From Planctomycetota bacterium (GTDB taxonomy: Bacteria > Planctomycetota > UBA1135 > GCA-002686595), in contig JAEUHY010000029.1 of NCBI GenBank assembly GCA_016795325.1, positions 1 through 64,000 on the forward strand: a DNA stretch of 64,000 bases, read 5' to 3'. A model generated the notes under the pieces. That model was not told where the DNA came from, did no database searches, and was given only the letters and a program-made list of their open reading frames with translations. Each line of letters begins with the position of its first letter. The stretch's first letter is position 1. A program made the translations under genes and the position numbers. This document shows, in pieces, positions 7,942 to 17,839 of this stretch.

Positions 7942-8701
7942 GGCTGAAGGGCGGCAGGTGTGCTGCGGGCTCGGGCCACAGGCCGCGACCGCCGAGCACG
8001 AGGTGCACGTCGTGCGCCTGGCACGCGCTGGCGAGGGTGAAGGCCTGGTTGCGCAGCTTCTCGGCGTCCGAGGACGCCTCCGCCGCCGACAGCGCGAGCA
8101 TATCGCAGCCGCCGGACTCGATGCGCGCGATCAGCTCCTGGGTGGGCGTCATGCGACCGGCCCACTGGCTGTTCCAACCGTGCTCGCGCAGCGAGAGTTC
8201 TGCGAGCAGCAGACCGAGCGTGTGCTCGTCGCCTTCGGCCGTCGCGAGCAGACAGCGCGGCGCGTTCGGCGACACCGCGAGCGATTCCACGCAGCGCGCG
8301 AGTCCGCGCGAGAGCCGCTCGGACGCGGCGTGTTCCTGGAGCACGCTCACCTCGCCGCGACGCCAGCGCGCGCCCATCTCGCTCAGCGCAGCCGCGATCA
8401 GTTCCGCGACCTGCCACCACGAGCCCAGACGCGAGCGGTCGAAGAGCAGCGCGCTGTGAACTTCGTAGGGCCCGCACTCGTCGTGCAGGAGGCGCAGCCA
8501 GGCGTCGATCTGGGCCGGGTCGGGTGCGTGCACCTCGCGTTGGCGCAGGCGGAAGCGTTCGACCTCTTCGCGCGCGAAACGGCGGTGCTTCCCGGGGGTC
8601 CGCAGGCAGGGGAGCAAACCGGAGTCGGCCCAGCGCTTGACGCTGGTGGGCCCCACTCCGAGCAACTTGGCGACATCGGCACTGGTCAGGAATTCGTCCA
8701 T
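7889..8701 (-). CDS. CarH/LitR-type MerR regulator with B12-binding photosensory domain
   Basis: A 270-residue DNA-binding photoreceptor candidate. Residues 1-50 are a MerR-type helix-turn-helix ([19 protein letters not shown], then TPGKHRRF). Residues about 60-140 form the helical cap with the W-x9-EH signature (Trp113, Glu123, His124). The cobalamin-binding Rossmann domain follows, with D-x-H-x-x-G (Asp158, His160, Gly163). These match the residues that hold adenosylcobalamin in Thermus CarH. Members of this family repress in the dark and release DNA when light breaks the Co-C bond. A strong ribosome site GAGGAG lies 5 nt before the ATG. First gene of the operon, so autoregulation is likely. 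Confidence 0.92.
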   Translation of the reverse strand: MDEFLTSADVAKLLGVGPTSVKRWADSGLLPCLRTPGKHRRFAREEVERFRLRQREVHAPDPAQIDAWLRLLHDECGPYEVHSALLFDRSRLGSWWQVAELIAAALSEMGARWRRGEVSVLQEHAASERLSRGLARCVESLAVSPNAPRCLLATAEGDEHTLGLLLAELSLREHGWNSQWAGRMTPTQELIARIESGGCDMLALSAAEASSDAEKLRNQAFTLASACQAHDVHLVLGGRGLWPEPAAHLPPFSRVRDFREFHELIARLQH

Positions 8702-8794
8702 GGGCGCTCCTCTTCGGCCACATCGATGGTCGATTCTAGCCGTAAATCCGGCTATGTCGGTTGCACCAGTCACAACCAGGGCCAAGATTCGTCC
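8702..8794. promoter_or_regulatory. Divergent promoter/operator between carH/litR-like gene and epimerase
   Basis: This 93-bp intergenic region must hold both divergent promoters. It contains a perfect 6+6 bp inverted repeat, TAGCCG-TAAATC-CGGCTA (8737-8754), and beside it an inverted repeat GGTTG-N9-CAACC (8759-8777) that encloses CCAGTCACAA (8766-8775). The same CCAGTCACAA block recurs before the photolyase gene. On the minus strand TAGAAT lies within the palindrome and would be a good -10 for the operon, so a repressor bound there would block it. Assignment of the operator to the MerR regulator is inference. Confidence 0.6.
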
Positions 8795-10309
8795 ATGAAC
8801 CACGCCAGTACCGTCCGTCCGCTCCAGCGGGTCCTGATCACCGGCGCGACCGGGTTCGTCGGCCGCCAGTTGTGCCTGCGCCTCGCCCGCGAGGGCGTCC
8901 ACGTGCTGGCCTGGGTGCGCGACCTCGAGCGCGCGCGCGCGGCGCTGGGCGACGGCCCCGAGCTGCTCGCGACGGGCGCGCCCGACGCGGAGCTCGACGC
9001 CGCACTGGAACGCTGCGACGCGGTGATCCACCTCGCGGGCGCCGGGTTGTTCGACCGACGCTGGAGCGCCGCCCGCAAGCGCGAGCTCCGCGCGAGCCGC
9101 GTCGACACCACGCGCCGCCTGGTCGAGGCGCTCGGCCGCACCAAGCGCCGGCCCGCACTGGTCAGCGCGAGCGCGATCGGCTGGTACGGCCCCCGCGGCG
9201 ACGAAGAGCTCGACGAGCGCTCGGCCTCCGGCGCCGGCTACCTCGGCGAGTTGTGCAAGGCCTGGGAGCAGGCCGCGCTGGACGCGCGCGCGTTCGGAGT
9301 GCGCGTGGCGCTGGTGCGCATCGGCATCGTGCTCGGCCTGGGCGGCGGCGCGCTCGAGAAGATGCTCCCGCCGTTCCGCCTGGGCTTGGGCGGGCGCCTG
9401 GGCAGCGGGCGGCAGTGGATGAGCTGGATCCACGCCGAGGACCTCGTCGAACTGCTCGTCACGGCGGCGCGCGACGCGCGCTACGACGGCGTGTTCAACG
9501 GCACGGCGCCCGAACCGGTCACGAACGCGGCCTTCACGCGTGAGCTGGGGCAAGCCCTCGGCCGCCCGGCGTTCCTCCCGGCCCCGGGTTTCGCGCTGCG
9601 CCTGGCGCTGGGCGAAGCGTCGGTCGTGCTGCTCACCGGTCAGCGGGTCCTGCCGCGCCGCGCGCTCGAACTGGGCTTCTCGTTCCGCTTCCCCACGCTC
9701 GCTGCGGCGCTCGAACGCCTCGTGGGCGACGGCGCCGTCAGCGTGGTCCGCGCCCCCGCCGGGCCCGACACGGCGTACCTGCGGCGCGCGCGACCGCGTT
9801 ACCTGCTCGAGGCGCGCACCGTGGTTCCCGCGCCGCTCGAAGAGGTGTTCGACTTCTTCTCGCGCGCCGAAAACCTTGGCGCGATCACGCCGCCGTCGAT
9901 GGAGTTCCGCATGGTCACGCCGCGCGGCCAAGCGATGCACGAAGGACGCGAGATCGACTACCGCGTCAAGGTCGGGCCGCTGGCGCTCAAGTGGCGCTCG
10001 CGCATCGAAGTCTGGCGCCCCGGCGAGCAGTTCGTCGACAGCCAGATGCGCGGACCGTACGCGTGCTGGTGGCACGAGCACCGCTTCGAGCGCGGCCCGG
10101 GCAACACGACCGTCATGCGCGACCGCGTGTGGTACGCGCCGCCGCTGGGCGTGGTCGGAGCTCTCGCGCAGCCGCTGATCGTGCGGCCGCAGTTGATCGC
10201 GGTGTTCAACTACCGCGAGCACGCCATCGCGCTGCGCTTCGGGCGCGCGACGACGGGCCACGTAGCGACGCGTGAAGCGGTTCAGGGGCCGGCCAAGCCA
10301 GCCGCGTGA
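8795..10309 (+). CDS. TIGR01777 NAD-dependent epimerase fused to SRPBCC lipid-binding domain
   Basis: A 504-residue fusion. Residues about 10-310 are a TIGR01777 (YfcH-like) short-chain epimerase: [18 protein letters not shown] is the NAD(P) fold, [18 protein letters not shown] the active-site region and [18 protein letters not shown] the substrate-side motif. From about residue 340 ([20 protein letters not shown]) it becomes an SRPBCC/START-like domain with MREVWYAPP-type beta strands, a fold that binds hydrophobic ligands. In light-stress gene sets of other bacteria the two occur as separate genes, so the fusion supports a joint lipid-related job. ATG at 8795 chosen, 19 nt after the CCAGTCACAA block. 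Substrate unknown. Confidence 0.88.
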   Translation: MNHASTVRPLQRVLITGATGFVGRQLCLRLAREGVHVLAWVRDLERARAALGDGPELLATGAPDAELDAALERCDAVIHLAGAGLFDRRWSAARKRELRASRVDTTRRLVEALGRTKRRPALVSASAIGWYGPRGDEELDERSASGAGYLGELCKAWEQAALDARAFGVRVALVRIGIVLGLGGGALEKMLPPFRLGLGGRLGSGRQWMSWIHAEDLVELLVTAARDARYDGVFNGTAPEPVTNAAFTRELGQALGRPAFLPAPGFALRLALGEASVVLLTGQRVLPRRALELGFSFRFPTLAAALERLVGDGAVSVVRAPAGPDTAYLRRARPRYLLEARTVVPAPLEEVFDFFSRAENLGAITPPSMEFRMVTPRGQAMHEGREIDYRVKVGPLALKWRSRIEVWRPGEQFVDSQMRGPYACWWHEHRFERGPGNTTVMRDRVWYAPPLGVVGALAQPLIVRPQLIAVFNYREHAIALRFGRATTGHVATREAVQGPAKPAA

Positions 10310-10318
10310 AACAAGAAT

Positions 10319-10348
10319 GGCTCACGGTCGCCTGCGCGTCCGTGAGCC
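10319..10348 (+). terminator. 9-bp inverted repeat after the epimerase gene
   Basis: GGCTCACGG and CCGTGAGCC form a perfect 9-bp stem with a 12-nt loop, beginning 10 nt after the epimerase stop. No T-run follows, so it would be an imperfect intrinsic terminator or an mRNA-stabilising hairpin. It separates the epimerase from the photolyase promoter. Confidence 0.45.
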
Positions 10349-10456
10349 TGGTTCCGCGGCTCGCTGCACATTTCGCGATCAACCGGTGGAGAGCACGGTG
10401 CAGAGAGCGCCTGCCGCGCGAGCGCTGAACCACTAGCTTCATCGCGCCGAACACGC

Positions 10457-10477
10457 GTTGTTGCCAGTCACAATCCC
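10457..10477 (+). promoter_or_regulatory. Photolyase upstream box sharing CCAGTCACAA with the regulator promoter
   Basis: GTTG then TTG then CCAGTCACAA then TCCC (10457-10477) repeats the arrangement GTTG-CA-CCAGTCACAA-CC found at 8760-8777. It lies 39 nt before the photolyase ATG. A shared 10-mer in two promoters of functionally linked genes in a 70 % GC genome is unlikely by chance, so I treat it as a shared operator or promoter element. Confidence 0.55.
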
Positions 10478-10512
10478 GACATCTTCGCCGTTCCCAAGAG
10501 CAGGAATCGAGC

Positions 10513-12005
<1,493 letters not shown>

Positions 12006-12009
<4 letters not shown>

Positions 12010-13463
12010 CGCTGCTCCCAGACGCTCACGTCGAGGTCGAAGCCGAAACTCTCCTGCTGCACGCGCACGAAGCGCGCTTCGAGCAGCTGCGCGAGATGCT
12101 GGCCCGGCGGCAGCGACTTGCGCACGACGATCACGCGTTGCACGCCGTCGAGCACACGCGGATCGGACAGCGTGAAGTGCTCGAGCGGCAAGCGCGGCGG
12201 CGGTGCGTCCACGAGGCGCGGCGCGTAGTAGTCGTAGGGCTGGCCCTGCGGGAACAACGCCGGCTGCCACTCGACGCTGATGAGCGCGTCGCCGGGCCGG
12301 TGCAGCTCGAGCGCGCGCGCCACGGCGCCGCGAAAATCCTCGGTGCCCCGCGTGACGAGGTTGAGGCCCGTGAGCAGCGCCGCGAGCGCGAACGCGCCGC
12401 CGAACAAGTAGCCCATCAGCCCGCGCGCCCCCGCGGCGGCGAGCAGCGCCATCGGCAACGCGGAGGGCAACACGTAGTGCCAATTGAATCCTGCACGCGG
12501 CAGCGCGAGCGCGAGAAGCCACGCGAACAGCGGCGCGCCGAAGGCGCCTGCGGCGCACAGCGCGCCCGCGCAGCGCTGGGCGGGGTCGCGCAGCAGGCGC
12601 CAAGCGCCGCGCGCGGCGCTGAGCAGCAACACGCCGCCGCCCGCGATGAACGCTTCGCGCCAACCGTCGCCGCCCAGGCGCACGTTGAGGAAGAACAGGT
12701 GCACGAACGCCTCGCCGAGTTCGACCAGCGAGTGGCGGTCGCCGCCGGGCGGCAGCGCGTGTCCGAGTTGCTCCGCAAAGCCCGTGAGCGCCCAGGGCGC
12801 GCACAGCAGCGCCGCGACGCCCACCGGCGCGATCATTCGCGCGAGCCGCGGACGTCGGCTCGCATCGAACGCCGCCACCAGGCCCAGCGCGAGCGCGTAG
12901 ACGATGACGTATTGACCGCCGAAGTAGTGCGTGTGGAACGCCGTGGCGAGCGAGAGTGCGAGCGCAACCTGCGCCGCTCGCGAAGGCGGCGCCTCCAGCA
13001 AACGCACGAGCGCGAACAGCGTGCAGCTCGCTGCGAGGCTGTGCAGCGCGTACATGCGCGCCTGCGAGCTGAAGTCGACGTGCAAACTCGAGATCGCGAG
13101 CAGCGCGGTCGCGGCCAGCGCGACGCGCGGACCGCTCAACCGACGTGCGAGCACGAACAGCAGCGCAAGTTCGACCAGGCCGAAGAGCAGCGCCGGCGTG
13201 CGCAGCGCAAGTTCGCTCGCGCCGAACAGAGCGCGCGCGACGGCCACCACGGCGAAACCCAGCGGCGGGTGGTTGTCGAGCTCGAGCGTCTCGAAAAAGG
13301 CCTGCACGCTCGGCCGCGTCGCATGGAACCAGGTGTGGAACTCGTCGAGCACCAGGCTCTTGCGCAGCGCCCCTGCCACACGCAGCGCCAGAGCCAACAC
13401 GAGCAGTGCGAACAGAGCGAGGCGCGCGCCACGCAGCTCGGTGTGTTGCGCTTGCGTCGACAT
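12006..13463 (-). CDS. GT39/ArnT-like polytopic glycosyltransferase
   Basis: A 485-residue membrane protein with about ten or eleven hydrophobic helices and the early periplasmic acidic motif LVLDEFHTWFH, followed by ELDNHPPLGF. This is the layout of GT39/ArnT/PMT-type transferases that move sugars from polyprenyl phosphate on the periplasmic side. The C-terminal 100 residues are a soluble domain (VQRVIVVRKSLPPGQ). It lies 107 nt downstream of the DUF2071 gene on the same strand and converges on the photolyase gene. Acceptor (lipid, protein or glycan) cannot be told. Confidence 0.8.
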
Positions 13464-13570
13464 GGTTCGCGATCAGCTCGCCGCACTCCGCGCCCCGCGC
13501 GTGGACCCGACGCCCGCGGCTGCGCGCGAGGCCGGCGGCAAATGCAGCGTGTTCGTGTCCGCGGGCGACA

Positions 13571-14296
13571 TCACACGCGAGTCGGCGCCCAGGCGCGTAC
13601 GTCGAGTTGTTCGGCGTAGTGCAGCAGCGGCGCACCGCTCAGCGGCCCGAAGCCCGCGGCGTCCGAAAGCGTCTGCTCCGCGAACACGGCGCGCGCAGGC
13701 TGCAGCGGCCAGGGCGCGTGGTCGATGTCGCCGCGCAGTACGTGTCCGCCGTTGTCGCGTGCGTAGAGGCAGTAGCGCTCGGTCAGGAAGTGGGCGAGCG
13801 ATCCCGGCGCCGCGCGGAACACTGGGCCGCAGGCGGCGTAGCTCACGTGCACGCGGGCCGCGGGCGCGCCCGGCTGCGTGCGCTCGCTCGCGTAGTCCCA
13901 CATGCCGTCGTGATGACGCGCGCTCATGCGCGCCGTGAAGTACGGCAAGTGGAACAGCGCGCGGGCGCCGGCCACGGCCAGCGCGCTCTGCGCGTCGAGG
14001 CTGAAGAACCACACGCCCGGCCGGTCGCCGGCGCGCACGTAGGTGCGCAGGTTGAGTTCGAGGAAATTCTCGGCAAAGCCCAGCGCGGGCAGTCCGCGGA
14101 ACTTCGTGGCCTCCATGCGGAAGGGCACGACGCCGAGCCAGGCGCGGCCCTCGAACAGGTCGAGTTCGAACTCGGTCGGAACGAGCGCGCGCAGCGCGGC
14201 GACGTCCACGGGCCAGTGCGCGAAGAGCAATTCGCGCCAACGCATCTGGAGTGCGTGCGGCGCGGCGGGCGCGGGCCAGGGACGGTGCGCTTCCAT
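13571..14296 (-). CDS. DUF2071 (YqjF-like) family protein
   Basis: A 241-residue soluble protein fitting DUF2071: MRWRELLFAHWPVD near the start, VPTEFELDLFEGRAWLGVVP, then RGLPALGFAENFLELNLRTY and GVWFFSLDAQSALAV. The family belongs to the acetoacetate-decarboxylase-like fold, but no reaction is established for it. Length is normal. It is divergent from the exporter operon with 170 bp between them, which must contain both promoters; I could not find a convincing -10/-35 pair there. Confidence 0.85.
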   Translation of the reverse strand: MEAHRPWPAPAAPHALQMRWRELLFAHWPVDVAALRALVPTEFELDLFEGRAWLGVVPFRMEATKFRGLPALGFAENFLELNLRTYVRAGDRPGVWFFSLDAQSALAVAGARALFHLPYFTARMSARHHDGMWDYASERTQPGAPAARVHVSYAACGPVFRAAPGSLAHFLTERYCLYARDNGGHVLRGDIDHAPWPLQPARAVFAEQTLSDAAGFGPLSGAPLLHYAEQLDVRAWAPTRV

Positions 14297-14466
14297 CGGG
14301 AAGAGGCTCGCCTCTGGGAGCGTCCTATTCCAGAGCCGCGCGCGGAACGCCTCGACTTGTTCCGCGAATCCCTCGGCGCCCGGGCGACGAAGGGCGGTGC
14401 GCGGCGGGCCGTTGCGCTCGCTACCCTAGGCGGCTTCCAACGCGGCCGCGACGCCGCCCGACGACC

Positions 14467-15885
14467 GTGACGGAACCTGACCTTCAATCGCTCAAGATCG
14501 ACCGCTCCACCACCGAACGCCGCGGCGGACGCCGCAGTCGAGGCTGGGGCCTCTGGATCTTCCTCGCGCTGCTCCTCGGCGGCCTGTGGCTGTTCCGCGC
14601 GCCCATCCAGCGCCTCGTCGAAAGCGTCAGCCTGCGCGAAGTGCGGGTGACGACCGCGATCAAACAGAGCGCGGGCGCGGCGACCATGGTCAGCGGCGCG
14701 GCCGCGAACGGTTACATCGTCGCCAGCCGGCGCGCGGCGCTGTCCGCCGATGCGCCCGGGCGCGTCGTCGAAATGAACGTCACCGAAGGTTCGGTGGTCA
14801 AGAAGGGCGACGTCGTCGCGCGCCTGTTCGCCGACGAGTTCCGCGCCGCGCTCAAGGCCGTCGACGCCGAGATTCAGGCTCAGACAGCGTCGATCGCGCG
14901 GGCGCGCGCGCAGGTGGACGCGTCGCAGGCCCAGCTTCCGCGGCTCGACGCCGACGTGCGCCGCGCCGAGGCGAGCGCCGCCGAGCAGACCGATCAACTC
15001 GCCGTCGCACAGACGCGCGTGCGCCGCGCGCAGGCGCTGCTCACGGAGGGCATCGGCACGCAGCAGCAGCTCGACGACGCGCGCTCGGAGCTGATCCGCG
15101 TCGAGGGCGCGCTGGCTGTCGCGCGCGCGGGCGTTGACTCCGCCAAGAGCGCGCTCACGCAGCAAGCCGCAGACCTCGAAGCCTTGCGTGCGGGCATGCG
15201 CGAGGCTGAAGCGCGGATGCCGGTGCTGCAGGCCAACCGCGAGGCCGCGCAGGCGACGCTCGACAAGACCGAAGTGCGCGCGCCCTTCGACGGCATCGTG
15301 GTGCTCAAGGACGCCGAGGTCGGTGAAGTCGTGACGCCCAACGGCGTCGGCGGCAACGCACGCGGCTCGGTGGCGACGATGGTCGACTTCGCGACGCTCG
15401 AGGTGCAGGTCGAACTGCCCGAGACCAACCTCGCGGCCGCCGTGGTCGGCGAGAGCGCGACGATCTTCCTCGACGCCTACGCCGACCGGCCGTACGCCGG
15501 GCGCGTCGAACGCATCTGGCCGACGGCGAACCGCCAGAAGGCCACGGTCGAAGTGCGCGTGCGCTTCGAGCAGCCCGACCAGTTCCTGCGCCCCGAGATG
15601 GGCGCGCGCATCGTGTTCGGCGCCAAACCCGCCGAGCAATCCGCCGACGCGCCCAAGTCCGAGCCGGTCGTGCTCGTGCCGCTCAGCGCGGTGGTTGCGA
15701 TCAACGGCCAGCCGCACGTGTTCGTGCTCGAGCGCGATGCGGTGCGCGCCGTGGCGGTGCGCCTGGGCGACGAGAAGAGCGGCCGCGCGGTCGTGCGCGA
15801 AGGCCTCGTCGGCGGCGAACGCCTCGTCGACTCGCCGCCGCCCTCGCTCGCCGATGGCGAGCGCGTGCGCATACCGAACAAGTAG
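14467..15885 (+). CDS. HlyD/MacA-family periplasmic adaptor of an efflux system
   Basis: A 472-residue membrane-fusion protein. A short cytoplasmic start is followed by one transmembrane helix (GLWIFLALLLGGLWLF, about residues 25-41). Next come a barrel-sandwich lipoyl half (APGRVVEMNVTEGSVVKKGD), a long heptad-rich coiled-coil hairpin (about 130-260, rich in Ala, Gln, Arg and Glu), the second lipoyl half (DKTEVRAPFDGIVVLKDAEV) and beta-barrel and MP domains. GTG start chosen because it directly precedes the acidic TEPDLQSLKID leader. It heads a four-gene plus-strand operon with a MacB/LolD-type ATPase and two permeases. No outer-membrane channel gene is nearby. Cargo unknown. Confidence 0.9.
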   Translation: MTEPDLQSLKIDRSTTERRGGRRSRGWGLWIFLALLLGGLWLFRAPIQRLVESVSLREVRVTTAIKQSAGAATMVSGAAANGYIVASRRAALSADAPGRVVEMNVTEGSVVKKGDVVARLFADEFRAALKAVDAEIQAQTASIARARAQVDASQAQLPRLDADVRRAEASAAEQTDQLAVAQTRVRRAQALLTEGIGTQQQLDDARSELIRVEGALAVARAGVDSAKSALTQQAADLEALRAGMREAEARMPVLQANREAAQATLDKTEVRAPFDGIVVLKDAEVGEVVTPNGVGGNARGSVATMVDFATLEVQVELPETNLAAAVVGESATIFLDAYADRPYAGRVERIWPTANRQKATVEVRVRFEQPDQFLRPEMGARIVFGAKPAEQSADAPKSEPVVLVPLSAVVAINGQPHVFVLERDAVRAVAVRLGDEKSGRAVVREGLVGGERLVDSPPPSLADGERVRIPNK

Positions 15886-15935
15886 TCACCCCGCGCCGCG
15901 GCGCGCAAGCGCGGCCTTTTCGAGAGCGATCCACC

Positions 15936-16646
15936 ATGCCCGAACCCATGATCCGCGTCCGCGATCTCACCAAGCGTTATCAGCGCGGCGGCGAGACGCT
16001 CACGGTGCTCAACAATCTCAAGCTCGAGATGGAGGAAGGGCGCTTCTACGCGCTCATGGGACCCTCCGGCTCGGGCAAGACCACGCTGCTCAACCTCGTC
16101 GGCGGGCTTGACTCGCCCGACTCGGGTGAACTGATCGTCGCCGGCGAGAACCTCGCGGAGCTCGACAACAACGACCTCGCGCGCTGGCGCGCCGCGAACG
16201 TCGGCTTCGTGTTCCAGGGCTTCAACTTGATCGGCGTGCTGACGGCGCGCGAGAACGTCGAGCTGCCGCTCAAGCTCACGCCGCTGTCCGCCGCGCAGCG
16301 CCGCAAGCAGGCCGAAACCGCGCTGCAACTCGTCGGCCTGGGCGACCGCATGGACCACCGGCCGCGCCAGCTCTCCGGCGGTCAGGAGCAGCGCGTCGCG
16401 ATCGCGCGCGCCATCGCCACCGACCCCAAGGTGATCCTCGCCGACGAACCGACCGGCGACCTCGACCGCAAGAGCGCCGAACAGGTGCTCGACTTGCTCG
16501 TGCGGCTCAACCGCGAGTTCAAGAAGACCATTTTGATGGTCACGCACGACCCGGCCGCCGCCGAACGCGCGCAGTCGATCGTGCACCTCGACAAGGGCCA
16601 GCTGGGCCGCATCGAGCACAACCAACCCGCGGTCGCAGCCAAGTAG
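15936..16646 (+). CDS. MacB/LolD-type ABC transporter ATPase
   Basis: A 236-residue nucleotide-binding subunit. Walker A GPSGSGKTTLLN, Q-loop FVFQGFNLIGVLTAREN, signature LSGGQEQRVAIARAI, Walker B VILADEPTGDLD and the switch His (MVTHDP) are all intact. The sequence type is that of ATPases which pair with FtsX-like permeases in mechanotransmission exporters (MacB, LolD, FtsE). It lies 50 nt after the adaptor gene and 18 nt before the first permease gene. It supplies ATP-driven conformational change for the exporter. Confidence 0.93.
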   Translation: MPEPMIRVRDLTKRYQRGGETLTVLNNLKLEMEEGRFYALMGPSGSGKTTLLNLVGGLDSPDSGELIVAGENLAELDNNDLARWRAANVGFVFQGFNLIGVLTARENVELPLKLTPLSAAQRRKQAETALQLVGLGDRMDHRPRQLSGGQEQRVAIARAIATDPKVILADEPTGDLDRKSAEQVLDLLVRLNREFKKTILMVTHDPAAAERAQSIVHLDKGQLGRIEHNQPAVAAK

Positions 16647-16664
16647 CGCGCTACGGAGCTCCAC

Positions 16665-17828
16665 GTGTTCAAGCTGGTCTTCAAGAACCTCATCAGCCAC
16701 CCGATCCGCTCCGGCATCACCGCCGTGTCGGTCGGCGTGGCGCTGTTCCTGATCTGTCTGCTCACCTCGATCGTCACGACGTTGCAGTCGGGACTCGAGG
16801 CCGCCAGCGCGACGCGCCTGGTGGTGATGAGCTCGATCAGCCTGTTCGTCGACATCCCGCTCTCGTACCAGGAGCGCATTGCGAAGGTCGACGGCATCAA
16901 GAACATCGTCAAGTGGCAGTGGTTCGGCGGCTACTACCAGGACCAGAAGAACTTCTTCGCGCAGTTCGCCGTCGACCCCGACCGCATGTTCGAGGTCTAC
17001 CCCGAGGTCAAAGTCGACGAGGCGACCAAGCAGAAGTTCCTGACGCAGCGCAACGCCTGCATCGTGGGTTCGCAGCTCGCGGCCGAGTTCCCCGAGTGGG
17101 TCGAGACCGGCAAGATCCCGATCACCGGCGCGCTCTTCCCCCACCCCAGCGGCGCAGCGTGGGACTTCGAACTCGCGGGCGTCTACCGCTCGGAAGCGGC
17201 CAACTTCGACAACCGCACGCTGTTCTTCCGCTGGGACCTGTTCGAAGAGACGCTCAAGGGCGAAGGCGAAGCGCCCGGCGTCGGCGTGTACGTGATGAAC
17301 GTCGAACCCGGCGCCGACATCGAGCGCATGCGCGCGGAGATCGAGGGCATGTTCGAGAACGGCCCGGCGACGGTGCGCTGCGACACCGAGTCGGAGTTCA
17401 CGCGCCAGTTCATCTCGATGCTGGGCGACATCCCGATGTTCCTGAGCTGGATCGGCGCGGGAGTGCTCGTCGCGATCTTGCTCGGCGCAATCAACGCGAT
17501 GCTCATGGCGGGACGCGAACAAACGCACGACGTCGGCATCCTCAAGGCGCTCGGCTTCACGGATGGCGCCGCGTTCGGGCTGTTGATCACGCAGTCGCTG
17601 ATCCTGTGCGTGTTCGGCGGCGTGCTCGGCATCGCCCTGGCGGCCGCGCTCGAAGCGCCCATCACGCTCGCGCTGGGCGCGCAATTCCCGGGCTTTTTCA
17701 TCAAGGACAGCACCTACCTCGCCGCGGCCGCCGTCAGCCTGGTGGTCGGACTGGCCGCCGGCGCGGTCCCCGCCTGGACGGCGCTGCGCGTCAACTGCGT
17801 CGAAGCCCTGCGCGCGAAGGGCGCATAG
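16665..17828 (+). CDS. FtsX/MacB-like ABC permease, first copy
   Basis: A 387-residue permease with the MacB/LolC topology: an N-terminal helix (ISHPIRSGITAVSVGVALFL), a periplasmic domain of about 220 residues (MacB_PCD-like), then three C-terminal helices containing the FtsX core (GREQTHDVGILKALGFTDGA). GTG start. It is followed 11 nt later by a second, diverged permease, so the transporter is probably a heterodimer like LolC/LolE. The periplasmic domain should contact the adaptor. Confidence 0.88.
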   Translation: MFKLVFKNLISHPIRSGITAVSVGVALFLICLLTSIVTTLQSGLEAASATRLVVMSSISLFVDIPLSYQERIAKVDGIKNIVKWQWFGGYYQDQKNFFAQFAVDPDRMFEVYPEVKVDEATKQKFLTQRNACIVGSQLAAEFPEWVETGKIPITGALFPHPSGAAWDFELAGVYRSEAANFDNRTLFFRWDLFEETLKGEGEAPGVGVYVMNVEPGADIERMRAEIEGMFENGPATVRCDTESEFTRQFISMLGDIPMFLSWIGAGVLVAILLGAINAMLMAGREQTHDVGILKALGFTDGAAFGLLITQSLILCVFGGVLGIALAAALEAPITLALGAQFPGFFIKDSTYLAAAAVSLVVGLAAGAVPAWTALRVNCVEALRAKGA

Positions 17829-17839
17829 AGGAACACGCC

